Assembly (NCBI RefSeq): GCF_902806685.2
Contig: NC_048544.1
Span: 14,099,341-14,163,340, forward strand
Length of the DNA: 64,000 nucleotides
Direction of reading: 5' to 3'
From: Maniola hyperantus
Taxonomy: Eukaryota > Arthropoda > Insecta > Lepidoptera > Nymphalidae
The notes beneath the pieces were generated by a model. That model was not told the origin of the DNA, made no database searches, and saw only the letters and a program-made list of their open reading frames with translations. The position numbers and the translations under genes were made by a program. Positions 22,577 through 33,380 of the stretch are shown in pieces. How positions within the stretch are numbered: position 1 is the stretch's first letter; every line of letters begins with the position of its first letter.

Positions 22577-22764
22577 TATTGTATGTATTGCTGGCTGCTT
22601 ATTTATTTTAGTCGCGGGATGATGATAAAATTAGAAGTCCGTAAAAAATAGGTTGGGGACTGCGGGAAAAATCTAGAGATGGCATTATGTATTCAGAAAG
22701 CAACAAGTCCATTTCAGTGAATCGACAAATACAAGATCCTACTCGGGAAACCAACTACTCAGTC

Positions 22765-22832
22765 TGACTGAGACAGTGCTCTACAAATCTGCTATCTCCT
22801 TCTAAAGGTCGATGTACATTACTTTCGGCCGT
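22765..22832. mobile_element. MITE family A, half copy
   Basis: Only the right half is left, closing with CATTACTTTCGGCCGTG. Confidence 0.6.
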
Positions 22833-23053
22833 GTACTGCATTTATCGTGCTTTAGCAGACACATCGGATCTTACAAAGTCAACTAAACAGTCAGATATAC
22901 GTACATTAGATATACTACCCCGGGCCAGGCGTAACACCTGTCTAGCTTGCGTGATTAGTTATTGAATACTAAGTAGACGCAAGTGTTATGCAAATTAATT
23001 CGCTGTTCGTTTGTTTGTCATCCGTCGACACCTTTATTGCGCTCAAGAATTAT

Positions 23054-23222
23054 TAGTCTCAATAGCTCAACTGGTAAAGGGGTGGACTGAAAACCGAAAG
23101 GTCGACGGTTCAAACCCCGCCCGTTGCACTATTGTCATACCTACTCCTAGCACAAGCTTGACGCTTAGTTGGAGAGGAAAGGGGAATATTAGTCATTTAA
23201 CATGGCTAATATTCTTTTTTTT
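23054..23222 (+). mobile_element. SINE-2 copy
   Basis: CTCAATAGCTCAACTGG and GTCGACGGTTCAAACCCC boxes, body AGGAAAGGGGAATATTAGTC, T-rich end. Close to the other copies. Confidence 0.75.
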
Positions 23223-23270
23223 TTAAAAAGGTAATAAAAAAGGCAATCAATCGAACTGCTAAACACATAA

Positions 23271-23746
23271 AGCTGTGATAGCGTAGTGGTTAGGACGCCC
23301 GCCTTCTAATCGGAGGTCGGGGGTGCGATCCCGGGCACGCACCTCTAACTTTTCGGAATTTTGTGCGTTTTAATTAATTAAATATCACTTGCTTTAACGG
23401 TGAAGGCACAAGGAAAACATCGTGTGGAAACCTGCATGCCTGAGAGTTCTAGTGGGTCTACATAATGTTCTCAAAGGTGTGTGAAGTCTACCAATCCGCA
23501 CATGGCCAGCAGTGGCGTGCACAGTGTTTGAAGCCAGGGTAGGCATTAGTTAGGTAGAAACCTGTTTACTGGTAGGTTATCATGAAAAATAGGCATTGAG
23601 CTATTACAACTGGGGTAAGCAGTGCATTTATGCCTCTATGACGTGCACGCCACTGATGGCCAGCATGGTAGGCCTAAAACCCTTCTCACTCTGAGAGGAG
23701 ACCCGTGCTTTGTAGTGAGCCGGTGATGGGTTGATCATGATGATGA
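23271..23746 (+). mobile_element. SINE-1 copy interrupted by a hAT-type MITE
   Basis: A full SINE-1 with AGCTGTGATAGCGTAGTGG head and GATCATGATGATG tail. A 146-bp element at 23510-23655 interrupts it within ATGGCCAGC, the site being duplicated. Confidence 0.8.
23510..23655. mobile_element. hAT-type MITE with 8-bp target duplication
   Basis: The ends CAGTGGCGTGCAC and GTGCACGCCACTG are a perfect inverted pair. The flanks 23502-23509 and 23656-23663 are both ATGGCCAG. CAGTGGC-type ends with 8-bp duplications are the hallmark of hAT transposons. Non-coding. Confidence 0.9.
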
Positions 23747-23825
23747 ATCAATCAAACATCTCTGTTTATTGAGATTTGCTGTTTTACTTATGAAGTCTGG
23801 AGAAGGCTGAATTCTAACACTTTGA

Positions 23826-23945
23826 ACAGAAAAACCGGTCAAGTGCGAGTCAGACTCGCGCACCGAGAGAGTTCCGTACTACAATCGTATTTTTTCGACA
23901 TTTTGCATGATAAATACAATAATCTTGTGATTTTTTCTAAATGTG
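23826..23945 (-). repeat. R450 fragment
   Basis: AAAACCGGTCAAGTGCGAGT, GTATTTTTTCGACATTTTGC: the end portion of R450 only. Confidence 0.65.
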
Positions 23946-23993
23946 ACGTTGGATCAACAAATAAATCTAATTCTATTCTTTCTTCTTCTATTC

Positions 23994-24090
23994 ATCATCA
24001 TCATCATGATCAACCCATCGCCGGCTCACTACAAAGCACGGGTGTATCTCAGAGAGAGAAGGGTTTTGGCCATAGTCTTAGGTCTTAGCC
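23994..24090 (-). mobile_element. SINE-1 tail fragment
   Basis: ATCATGATCAACCCATCGCC to TTTTGGCCATAGTCTTA, the 3' part of a reverse SINE-1. Confidence 0.65.
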
Positions 24091-24685
24091 GTGCCACGTA
24101 CGACGCGCGGACGAGGCACATTCAAAACATCACGAATATTTTATACTAGCTGATTTAGGTTTTTAAAGATCCCGTATAGCCTATGTCACTCAGGAATAAT
24201 GTAGCTTTCTACTGGTAAAAGAATTTTTAAAATCGGTTCAGTAGTTCCACAGATTACCCCCTACAAACAAACTTAACGACATTACCTCTTTATATAATTA
24301 GTATAGAAGTATAGATGAAGCAGTTTATGCTTACCGTGCCGTGTCCGTGTGACGTCCGTGCCCGTCTCGTGCTGGCATAAATCATCCCTAAAAAGTGTGT
24401 CTAATTTCTCGGACGTACCGTCATAAATAAACACACTTCCTACCGATCGTTGTACATCATACAGTCCATAGAAAGCTATAAAAATTTAAATTCAACGATC
24501 TGTCGGATGATCCATAAAGCGGGACGTAAAAAGATCGTTCAGTTGAAAGATTTGGGTCAGTTTAGTTGGAAGCCCGTTAAATGTAACAGTTTATTATTAA
24601 CTCGCACTCGTTGTGCCGTAGTTAAAAGAGAGCTAGAGATTCTGTGCGTTTTATACACGCAATAATTGTAAAATATATACATAGG
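24091..24685. other. Non-coding stretch
   Basis: A 71-residue frame at 24450-24665 shows no family features. Otherwise AT-rich sequence. Confidence 0.35.
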
Positions 24686-24829
24686 CAGTGGCGTGCACAG
24701 GGTGTGAAGCCAGGGTAGGCATTAGTTAGGGGAACCTGTTTACTGGCAGGTCATAATGTAAAATTTGCATTGAGCTATTACAACTGGGGTAAGCAGTGCA
24801 TTTATGCCTCTATGACCGGAGCGCCACTG
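24686..24829. mobile_element. hAT-type MITE, second copy
   Basis: Same family as 23510. TACATAGG at 24678-24685 is repeated at 24830-24837, again an 8-bp duplication. The right end has a small change (CCGGAGCGCCACTG). Confidence 0.9.
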
Positions 24830-24889
24830 TACATAGGTAACACGTAATAGTAATGTATAATATTAGTACTCAGTAGGTATAATGGGCAA

Positions 24890-25115
24890 GGCACATAGTT
24901 CGTAAAACCGATAGACGTTGGGGTTCTAAGGTGCTGTAATGGCGACCATCGGAAGACGCAGTGTGGGAAGACCCCCACTAGGTGAACGGACGGCATCAAA
25001 CGAGTCGCAGGAAGCCGCTGGATTTAGGCGGCGCAAGACCGTGGCGTGTGGAAGTCCATACAAGAGACCTATGTCCAGCAGTGGACGTCTATGGGTTGAT
25101 GATGATGATGATCAA
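24890..25115 (+). mobile_element. RTE-like LINE 3' end with (GAT)n tail
   Basis: Matches the minus-strand fragment at 19605-19930: AAAACCGATAGACGTTGGGG, GGAAGACGCAGTGTGGGAAG, GCCGCTGGATTTAGGCGGCG, then GTCCAGCAGTGGACGTC and a GATGATGATGATGAT tail. Frames are broken. Confidence 0.65.
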
Positions 25116-25167
25116 TTGTAGGTACCTACTACCACAGTTCACCGGAACTTACTACGTACCTACAGTA

Positions 25168-25202
25168 GGTACCTAGGTAGGTAGGTAGGTAGGTAGGTAG
25201 GT
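25168..25202. repeat. (TAGG)n simple repeat
   Basis: About eight TAGG units ending next to MITE A. Confidence 0.85.
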
Positions 25203-25203
25203 A

Positions 25204-25376
25204 CGCGGTAGAAAATAATGTACATCGGCCTTTAGAATGCAGACATTTCGGCTTTGTAGAGCGTTGTTCTCTGTCACTCATACCTATATATTATGACGTT
25301 TTGTCGGTCTCAACGACAGAGACAATGCTATACAAATCCGCTCTTCTAAAGGTCGATTACATTATTTTCTGCCGCG
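25204..25376. mobile_element. MITE family A, full-length variant
   Basis: TA, then CGCGGTAGAAAATAATGTAC to ATTATTTTCTGCCGCG and TA. Both ends carry the same substitutions (GGTAGAAAATAA), so this copy belongs to a distinct subfamily from the one at 22424. Confidence 0.8.
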
Positions 25377-25418
25377 TACGCTACAGTATTTGTATAACAC
25401 AGAATACTATCAGTACCC

Positions 25419-25644
25419 ATTATTATAAATGCGAAAGTGTGTTTGGTTGTTGGTTTATTGGTTTGTTGATTTGTCCTTAAATCACGTCGCAACGGAGTAA
25501 GCGATCGACGTGATTTTTTGCATGAATATAGTTAAAAACCTGGAGAGTGACATAGGCTATTTTTTATCCCGGAAAATTGAACAGTTCCCACGGGATTTTT
25601 AAGAACCTAAATCAACGCGGACGAAGTCGCGGGCATCAGCTAGT
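25419..25644 (+). mobile_element. S4 copy
   Basis: TTATTATAAATGCGAAAGTG to GACGAAGTCGCGGGCATCAG and CTAGT. Confidence 0.65.
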
Positions 25645-26007
25645 GACTCTATAATATCAAATCACAGGTTTGTAGTTGTAATTAATTTTCGAAATGTAAT
25701 AAAGCCCGCCATTCACTACACGAAACAATGAAATGAAAAGTGTAGTTGTGCAACAGAGAAAGAGTGTTTCTAATCCGACATGATCGCCATTGTTGAGTCG
25801 GTCACACGGCCGACCTTACGACATCATACAATCATACAATGTCGTGGATCCATGATCCATCTATGATCGCGGAACATGATCGCTATAGTGATCCCAGTTG
25901 GCCTACCGTTGTAGATTTAGCTATAGCGTGAAAAAAACCATCAACGTGATTTTTTGATCTGTGATCAAGTCATGTGATTAATAAGTTGGGTTAGTACCAA
26001 TATGTGT
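25645..26007. other. Non-coding stretch
   Basis: Short clustered motifs around ATCATACAATC and CATGATC (25825-25890), otherwise nothing recognised. Confidence 0.35.
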
Positions 26008-26153
26008 GATGCCGTGTAGAAACCAAAGGGTACGGGTTTAATAAAAACTGCCATATCCCTTCCAGGTTAGCCCGCTATCATCTTAGACTGTATCATCACT
26101 TACCATCAGGTGAGATTGCAGTCAAGGGCTAACTTGTATCTGAATAAAAAAAA
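26008..26153 (+). mobile_element. SINE-3 copy, head missing
   Basis: TGCCGTGTAGAAACCAAAGG, TCCAGGTTAGCCCGCTATC, GATTGCAGTCAAGGGCTAAC and a TGAATAAAAAAAAA tail. Confidence 0.65.
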
Positions 26154-26266
26154 AACAATAATAAAGTAGGTGAAATAGAGTAAATAAAAGCGAAAACTAG
26201 GTATATAATTACGTATATGTATAGGTATTTATTCATATATATATGTTATGTATAGGATAAACGTAC

Positions 26267-26536
26267 TGTACCCGTAGTACAAGATTTTACGTCTCACCAA
26301 ACGAAACCAAATTCGAGAGTCGAAATATTTCCGCGTTACAGTAAAATGGACCTAAACAGCAATGCCACTGATTTTAATTTCGCAATGTTTCCGCTTGGAG
26401 CGCTGGCTGTAGAAGTGTAGACAAACTTGAGCTTTAAAACAAGGCTATTAAGATCCAGTTTACTGTAACGCGGAAGTATTTCGACTCTCGAATTTGGTTT
26501 GGTTTGGTGAGACGTAAAATCTTGTACTACGGGTAC
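26267..26536. mobile_element. MITE family B, first copy
   Basis: About 75-bp inverted ends starting TACCCGTAGTACAAGATTTT and closing with its mirror. The left CTG and right CTG flanks are shared with the second copy at 31231, so the true ends are uncertain. This copy lacks about 22 bp present in the centre of the other. Confidence 0.8.
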
Positions 26537-26576
26537 TGGACTAAAGTATTTTGTGTCGAAACTCGAGACTAAGGGT

Positions 26577-26712
26577 GAGATCTATAGAGCGCACTCTGAC
26601 TTTGCTTAGACTTAGACAGAGTTAAACCGAGACAGCTATATCTCTCACATAAATCTGTCTCGGTTTAACTCAATCTTAAGTCTGAGCAAAATCAAAGTGC
26701 GGTCTATAGATC
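26577..26712. mobile_element. Foldback element C
   Basis: Arms of about 60 bp (TGAGATCTATAGAGCGCACT to TTAAACCGAGACAG and the mirror) are separated by 18 bp. Several mismatches in the arms suggest age. Non-coding. Confidence 0.75.
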
Positions 26713-26837
26713 TCAGCTTGAGGATCGCTTGTTTTACTACGCAACCTTAAAAAATTAAAAAATGTATGAACCAAAATTTCAGCTTTCAAACAATGTTGAT
26801 CTAAGCTTGACGTGTAAATATTATCTGTAGCACGCGT

Positions 26838-26870
26838 CACGCCATGCATGCCATGCATGCCATGCATAGT
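26838..26870. repeat. (CATGCATGC)n short tandem repeat
   Basis: GCCATGCAT repeated about three times. The short frame of repeated Met-His-Gly on the other strand is a by-product. Confidence 0.75.
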
Positions 26871-26928
26871 AAAAATAGTACTTCCTGCATTGTAAAACCA
26901 AACAAATATGGCTGGTACTATTGTTTTT

Positions 26929-27343
26929 TAGGGTTCCGTACCTCAAAAGGAAATACGGAACCCTTATAGGATCACTTTGTTGTCTGTCTGTCTGTCAAGA
27001 AACCTACAGGATACTTCTCGTTGATCTAGAATCATGAAATTTGGTAGGTAGGTCTTATAGCTGGCATTTGGGGAAAAATCTGAAAACCGTGAATTTGTGG
27101 TTACAACACACAAAAATTTAATTGTGGTCATGAACTAATAATTAGTATTTTCAATTTAAGTAAGATAACTATATCAAGGGGGTACCATATGAAAGGCTTT
27201 ACCTGTGCATTCTTAAAAACATTTTTATTTATTTTTATGCATCATAGTTTTTGAATTATCTTGTAAAATATCGAAATAATACGATTGAAATACGGATTTC
27301 TCGGTGCGCGAGCCTGACTCGCACTTGGCCGGTTTTTTTCTAT
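26929..27343 (+). repeat. R450 copy, full length
   Basis: GGGTTCCGTACCTCAAAAGG through TTGTCTGTCTGTCTGTCAAG, ATCATGAAATTTGGTAGG, and ACTCGCACTTGGCCGG at the end. Confidence 0.75.
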
Positions 27344-27823
27344 GTGTGGTACCAACTTGTTTGGTAATCGCGTCACGACCTCTGGTGTTATTTTTTGGAA
27401 TGTCTTGAGATAGGAATCACGGAAATAATTTAATTACATAATATATCTCTATCAAAGTTACATGGCTGCTAATTTATAGTTAATGAATATTCTTATTATG
27501 TTGAAAATGTACAAAAATGCTAATTACTCGAACGTACATATTACTGGGCCAGAAGGCTACATAAATACCCAATGCAAGCTCAGTGACGTCTGGATTTTAA
27601 ACGGATCGTTCATTAGTAGGTACCTATCTAAGATGTGGCGCTGATTTATTTGGTTCCTAAACCGTGAAAAATTTTGTTCGCTTGACCATATCTTGTCATT
27701 TATATCGATGGTCTTTTGAATTTTGAAGTTTTTTATAAGTATTTAAAATTGAAATATTCACTGCTTATAGTTTGTTGTCCGTTTCGTTCATCGATGCTTA
27801 TCAATGTACCTAATACTGTCATC
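27344..27823. other. Non-coding stretch
   Basis: AT-rich, nothing recognised. Confidence 0.4.
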
Positions 27824-28055
27824 AAACTCTTTTACAATTTTACAATGTTTCACCCAATACTTCCTACATCCATAGTTTCAGCAGATTTTCGCATTATAAA
27901 GAGCATTTCAATAATGCTCCACTATTGGGATTCGGAATTCGGAATTATTTGGATTCGAGTTCAGACAAATTATTGAGATGCTCTTTATAATGAGAAAATC
28001 TGGTGAAACATTCTGGTGAAGTATTGGATGAAACATTGTAAATTGTAAAGAGTTA
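27824..28055. mobile_element. Foldback element D
   Basis: Left arm 27826-27920 (AACTCTTTTACAATTTTACA, then CACCCAATACTTC) mirrors 27972-28053 with small gaps. The spacer contains GGATTCGGAATTCGGAATT. The 86-residue frame here is an artefact. Confidence 0.7.
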
Positions 28056-28139
28056 TTTCGGATATTTCATGGATAATTCGACATTCGGCAAATCACACTA
28101 TTCGGGCGAATGTTTCGTGTTGGTAAAATTTTTAAATAA

Positions 28140-28232
28140 GTTTGGATGTACCTTTTTGTTTTTGTAATATGTATCTCCACTGTTTACCCATATTCGCAAT
28201 AAAGAATTTTGAATTGAATTGAATTGAAATCA
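28140..28232 (+). repeat. LINE 3' end with (GAATT)n tail
   Basis: ATCTCCACTGTTTACCCATA and TTCGCAATAAAGAATTTTG then a GAATTGAATTGAATTGAA tail. The same end, reversed, is nested at 60218-60290. Confidence 0.6.
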
Positions 28233-28821
28233 GCGCATAGTCCTCTCTGTGATGTATAACATATATTCCGAAAAACAATGAAACGAATCATTTGCCGAAT
28301 TCCAATACATAGTTGAGTTGAACCATAAGATATACTATGTATATTCGTAAAAAACTCGAGTTCAAGTGGTAATTCAAAGGTCGATGAAATGTAGGTTATT
28401 GCCTGTACCCATCACTATGAATCACATGAATCACTCGCCAGATAGCGGTTATCTGATAACGTTGATTCCGCCTAATTACATCATGTACGCTAAGTAGGTG
28501 TTAGTAGGTCTTCTCTCAGTGAATGAAAACAACAGTTGCTTTATAACAAGTACGGAGGAAGCTTTGATTATCACCTGTTCAATGTTAAATGATGCCAAGA
28601 GATTACCACCTTACCAGACCGGAGTTACGAAGGCTTAGTCGAATCTTTTTAATTTAATATTTAATACTTAGGTATAATAAAACTGCAAAAGTTCTGTTTA
28701 TTGCCTACTTTAATATATTTTGAAAATTTTAATTAAAAAAAAACTGAAAAGTATTTGAAAAATCCATAGGATTCCTTTTCTGCGGAATAGAAAATGAAAA
28801 TTTTTGTCTTTCTCCATACCT
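28233..28821. other. Non-coding stretch
   Basis: No recognisable gene or family. Confidence 0.4.
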
Positions 28822-29162
28822 GTTACCTAATCTCATTTTAAAAATCCCGTGGGAACTCTTTGATTTTCCGGAAAAATCACTTTGATCCGTTGTTGCTCCG
28901 TAGCGACGTGAAAGACGAATCAACAAACAAACACACATTCGCATTTATAATATCGGTAGTGATGCAAAAGTGTTTGTTTGTTGGTTTGTCCTTCAATCAT
29001 GTCACAACGGAGCAACAGATCGATGCGATTTTTTGCATGGGTACCTATACTTGAAGACCTGAAGAGTGAAAAGTGACATCAAGTTATTTTTATCTCCTAA
29101 AATTCCCACGAAATTTATAAAAACCTAAATTCACACGGACGAACTTGCGGGCATTAGCCAGT
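28822..29162. repeat. Two S4 copies, tail-joined (minus then plus)
   Basis: 28822-28957 is a partial reverse S4 (ATCCCGTGGGAACTCTTTGA to ACATTCGCATTTATAAT). 28961-29162 is a forward copy ending GGGCATTAGCCAGT. Confidence 0.6.
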
Positions 29163-29524
29163 AATATTATGCATACATATTATAATACATTTCTTCCTCG
29201 TACAAGCAAAATAAACTTGAGGCCTAAGGGTCATGTCACAAACTAAGAAATGAAAGAAAGAAAACTCAACAAGTAACAGACACTTGTGAATCACTGGCCT
29301 GCATGCGGTATGTCCTTACAATAATCATTATTAATCCTGTTAATATGATGTCACTACTTAGGTCACGTGGCGCCGTCCAGACGCAAGCCGCCGATATCAA
29401 ACACATACTGAGTATATTAATCATTCGTATGATATTAAAGAATTTCGCACTAATCTAAGTGCATGGTGCGTAGCGCCAGATTCGTATCGCTCCTTAGTCC
29501 TTACACTTTTTTTACGTAGGAAGG
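29163..29524. other. Non-coding stretch
   Basis: Nothing recognised. Confidence 0.35.
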
Positions 29525-29637
29525 TAGGAACGGCATTCTGAACCAGTGGTAAATTAAAACTACCTGACTATTCATAAGCACTTGTAAAAAGTTTACATGA
29601 ATAAAAAAACATTCTATTCTATTCTATTCTATAGTCA
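29525..29637 (+). repeat. LINE 3' end with (ATTCT)n tail
   Basis: ATTCTGAACCAGTGGTAAAT, TATTCATAAGCACTTGTAAA and an ATTCTATTCTATTCT tail. The same end, reversed, is at 63865-63990. Confidence 0.55.
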
Positions 29638-29847
29638 CTATAGAATATGATGCCTAGAATATGCCTATTCAGTATAGTATAGTGAATAGGCATCTTCTAG
29701 GCAAGCGCGCTCCGAACCACGCTGCGCAGCAGTGCTGCTGCAACAGTGCTGTCGCGGCACTACTGGTCCCCATACAATCTCTATAAGCTTATATGAGATT
29801 ACATTCCGAGCTAAGCAGCAATGTTCCGCTATATTGCTGGCTGCATT

Positions 29848-29970
29848 AGGGTTTAATAAAAACTACCATACCCCTTCCAGGTTAGCCCGCTTCTATCTTA
29901 GACTGCATCATCGCTTACGCCAAGGTGAGATTGCAGTCAAGGGCTAATTTGTATCTGAATAATAATAATA
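29848..29970 (+). mobile_element. SINE-3 tail fragment
   Basis: AGGGTTTAATAAAAACTACC, TTCCAGGTTAGCCCGC, GAGATTGCAGTCAAGGGC and a TGAATAATAATAAT tail. Confidence 0.6.
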
Positions 29971-30290
29971 AAAACCCTTTACCTTGACTGGCTGTTTTAG
30001 GCTGTGGTCGTTGGTTTTAGGCTGTTTAAGCAATTTTTTAATCGCGTATATTTCCTAATATGAACTTTACGCAGGACTCTACTTCATTTTACTTGTATGA
30101 ATCTCCGTAGAACTCACGTTACTTGTTGATAAGTGTTCTGTTCGATCGGGTTTTGTTCCGACCACATACATCTAGTAAATATTTGTTCGTTCACAGTGTT
30201 ATATAAAACACGTGTGCAATCGATTTACATTATTATGCCAGATGGTTTATACGCAAAACATTATTGTGTTGTTTTAGTATTTAGTATACA

Positions 30291-30531
30291 ACTAGCTTAT
30301 GCTTGCCGAATTCGTCCGCGGTGGACCATCACAAATTTCAAAACCCTATTTCACCCCTTAGGGGGTTGAAGTTTCAACAATTCCTTTCTTAGCGGCTGCC
30401 TTACGCTCAATAACAGCTATCTGCATTGCCAAAATTTCAGCCAGATCTGCCTACAGTAGTTTGAGCTGTGCGTTGATTGAGCAACAGTCAGTCAGTCAGC
30501 TCAGTCACCCTTTTCCTTTTATATATTTCGA
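30291..30531 (-). mobile_element. S5 copy
   Basis: ACTAGCTTATGCTTGCCG to CCTTTTATATATTTCG with many small insertions relative to other copies. Confidence 0.6.
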
Positions 30532-30586
30532 ATTTTATTTTTTGACACTTTTGTACTTTGGTTTTTGCCTTGTTGATAAGTTATCT

Positions 30587-30958
30587 CATCATCACGTTCA
30601 ACCCATCACCGGCTCACTACAGAGCACGGGCCTCCTCTCAGAATGAGCAGGGTTTGGTCATCGTCTACCACGCTGGCCTTGATCACATTATGGTGAACTC
30701 TCAGATATGGGGAAACCTTTCCCACGATATTTTCCTTCACCTTTAGGTAACAAAACAAGTAGAGCCTCAATAGCACAACGGGTAAAGGAGTGGACTGAAA
30801 ACCGAATGGTCGACGGTTCAAACCCCGCCCGTTGCACTAGCACCCATGGCTAATATTCATGGCTAAAAAAGTAAACTATCACTTGTTTTGTTAGTTAAAA
30901 CGCACATAACTCTGAAAAGTTAGAGGTGCATGCCCGGGATCGATCGCCGAATAGGAGG
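30587..30958 (-). mobile_element. SINE-1 copy with SINE-2 nested inside
   Basis: Reverse SINE-1 (tail ATCATCACGTTCAACCC; head side TTAGAGGTGCATGCCCGG) is split by a truncated SINE-2 at 30763-30862 (CCTCAATAGCACAACGGGT, GGTCGACGGTTCAAACCCC). The junctions are inverted copies of each other (AACAAAACAAGT / ACTTGTTTTGTT), not a direct duplication. Confidence 0.65.
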
Positions 30959-30964
30959 TGGACC

Positions 30965-31200
30965 TTATAATTTTGGGCGTCCTTCGCGAGATTTGTCACT
31001 AGCACTAGTATGTCCACGCTGGAATTCTAAATACCAGTGTTCGACAGTCCGCAGACATGGGGCTTCATCACTGGACACAGATGTTAGCTCTTCAAAACAC
31101 TGCAGCCGTGTCAGGCCTCTTCTAAAGTTGTAGAAAATTATTGCACGAACATTTTCCTTCGAAAGATTCATTTTCGTACGTAACCTGACAGATTCCAATC
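30965..31200 (-). pseudogene. mariner-like transposase, N-terminal fragment
   Basis: The minus frame has MNLSKENVRAIIFYNFRRGL, then TVEHWYLEFQRGHTSA and DKSREGRPKL. The spacing fits the paired helix-turn-helix of mariner transposases, where WF-EF-RG and EGRPK are conserved. The catalytic D,D34D region is absent: the fragment stops where it meets the SINE-1 at 30958. A dead copy. Confidence 0.6.
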
Positions 31201-31230
31201 GACGCGACGCTGTGACTAAACAAAAGCATT

Positions 31231-31531
31231 AATCCTGTACCCGTAGTACAAGATTTTACGTTTCACCAAACGAAACCAAATTCGAGAGTCGAAATATTTC
31301 CGCGTTACAGTAAAATGGACCTAAACAGCCTTGAATTGAAGTCAAATATTCAATGCCACTGATTTTAATTTCGCAATGTTTCCGCTTGGAGCGCTGGCTG
31401 TAGAAGTGTAGACAAACTTGAGCTTTAAAACAAGGCATTTAAGATCCAGTTTACTGTAACGCGGAAGTATTTCGACTCTCGAATTTAGTTTGGTTTGGTG
31501 AGACGTAAAATCTTGTACTACGGGTACTGAT
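31231..31531. mobile_element. MITE family B, second copy
   Basis: Same ~75-bp inverted ends as 26267, with an extra ~22 bp in the centre (TTGAATTGAAGTCAAATATT). Ends CTTGTACTACGGGTACTG. Confidence 0.8.
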
Positions 31532-32009
31532 ACTTTCAACTGTTTTGAGATCCAAAATTTAAACACATTCGAATATAGAAACGTTCCAAATTCAAAATTG
31601 CCGGGAAATATGGAAACGACAGAACTTAAAAGGCACGCCTAGTAACCACGCTATCACGTGCTGATATTATCATAGTATCACCTATATAGAAATTATTTGG
31701 AGTGATGTGATCAAATACAATATCAACAACTGTAGCCGGCGCGGCAGTCAAATGTGAAATGTTATGACGTTTTGTTTATTTGTTGAGCATCCTAAGTGCT
31801 TATTGTTGATTGCCGGCTAGCCAAACGAGATTTTGTTTTGATCATTGAACTATAGTTTAGGAGTGCTTTACCCTACATCGTCAGGGTTGAAGAGTTGGGA
31901 CTTGGAGTTAAAGCATAAAGTCTTGCTTGGTACCTTCAACATAAATTCAATATGAACACTTCCTGAATCATAATAATACTTAGACGGGCAGTAACCCTGC
32001 AGCATCAGG
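31532..32009. other. Non-coding stretch
   Basis: Nothing recognised. Confidence 0.4.
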
Positions 32010-32700
32010 ATTTTTTTTTTTTTTTTTTTTTTAATAGATATAGCGAGCAAGCGAGCAGGCGGGTCACCTGATGTTAAGTGATTACCGCCGCCCATGAACA
32101 TTTGCAGCACCAGAGGAGCCGCCGATGCGTTGCCGGCCTTTTAGGAATTTGTTGGTCCGCCCTTGAATAACCCCATGTTATAATCTAGTGTGGAACACCG
32201 CCGATGGGAGTTGGTTCCACAGTTTGCACGTGCGTGGAAAGAAGGATCTGGCGCAGCGGACGGTCGAAGTGCACCAGACACCCAGATGGTGAGGGTGAAA
32301 TTCCTTACGGTGGCGCGCGGTGCGGTTGTAGAAAAAAGAGGGTGGAATGAGGTCAAAAAGCTCTTCAGAGCACTCCCCATTATACAGGCGATAGAACACG
32401 CATAGAGAGCTAACGTCTCTGCGGTGCTCCAGGCTTTCCAACGAGGCGGTTAGTTTGGGATCGCCCACAAGTCGAACAGCCCGCCTTTGGATCCGATCAA
32501 ATGGAAGGAGTTGGTACTGGGGTGCTCCAGCCCAAAGGTGGGAGCAGTACTCCATGTGAGGGCGGACTTGCGCCTTATAGAGTAGGAGCCTATGCTCGGG
32601 CGCGAAGTACCGCTTTGCGGAGGATTGAGGAGTTGGATCCAGAAATATTTATAAGTGCTTGGGATCGAATCCACGACCTCCTGAATAGTAAATAATCAAA
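32010..32700 (-). mobile_element. 5'-truncated Jockey-like LINE
   Basis: On the minus strand the frame opens before 32556 with KAQVRPHMEYCSHLWAGAP, then IQRRAVRLVGDP, LEHRRDVSSLCVFYRLYNG and a C-terminal RSFFPRTCKLWNQLPS, ending at 32178. This is the typical end of the reverse transcriptase ORF of Jockey/CR1-type LINEs. A 3' UTR and T22 on the plus strand (an A tail on the minus strand, 32010-32032) follow. The catalytic part is missing, so the copy is dead. Confidence 0.75.
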
Positions 32701-32850
32701 ATCATAATCATTTATTTATTTGCATAGATTGAGGTAGGTGGGTATAGTAGTGTTAGCTTGTTGAACTACAATCTGCCATGGAGTGGCAAGCATAATAACT
32801 AATTATTCTAATTTTACATGATTAAAATTCATGTATTAACAACAACAACA
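32701..32850. other. Short non-coding gap between LINE remnants
   Basis: ATTTATTTATTTGCATAGAT and flanking sequence; nothing recognised. Confidence 0.3.
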
Positions 32851-33380
32851 CTTTTTTTTTAACGCTGGGAAATGCGTTTACGCATCCCTCCCTCCTGGAA
32901 GCCAGCCAGCCAACCAACTGGAGGGAAGGTATGTGGGACTCGCCGGCCGAGAAGCGACCGGAATACCCACTAAAACCCAGCGGCGCTCGTGCGCGTCGCC
33001 TGGCGACTGGGTCACGGGAACGCCGAAGCAAACCACCGCGACCCAACCAGCGACGCCGAAGCGGACCCTCCTCCACGCACGTCCGAGGTGCACCAACTAT
33101 GTGCACCTCATCACCTCCCCCGGAGACGCAACGGGCGACAACGCAATCCTGCGCACGTCGCCCGCGTCTCACCCTCCGCCTCGTCCACTGTGCCCTCTGC
33201 TAGTCAGAGGGACACGCGGAGAAACCTCCCCCCTGCCAGGTCATTAGCCATGGCCAACAATTTCCCCAAAGAGAGATTATTAGCCATGTTACCGAGGTGC
33301 ACCGGCCCGAATACTGCTCTTCCCCTCGGATGCCCGATGCATCCAAAAGGGACCAGCAGCACCAGCTCATTTGATTCATA
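32851..33380 (-). mobile_element. GC-rich LINE 3' region, reverse
   Basis: T10 at 32852 marks an A tail on the minus strand. The body is GC-rich against its surroundings: ACGCTGGGAAATGCGTTTAC, CACTAAAACCCAGCGGC and CGAGGTGCACCGGCCCGAAT. It resembles the 3' UTR of a lepidopteran R1- or CR1-like element. The overlapping Arg- and Pro-rich frames on both strands come from GC bias and were not called. Confidence 0.45.

Noticed and set aside
27716..27976. 86-residue frame
   Set aside because: It falls within a foldback element and has no features.
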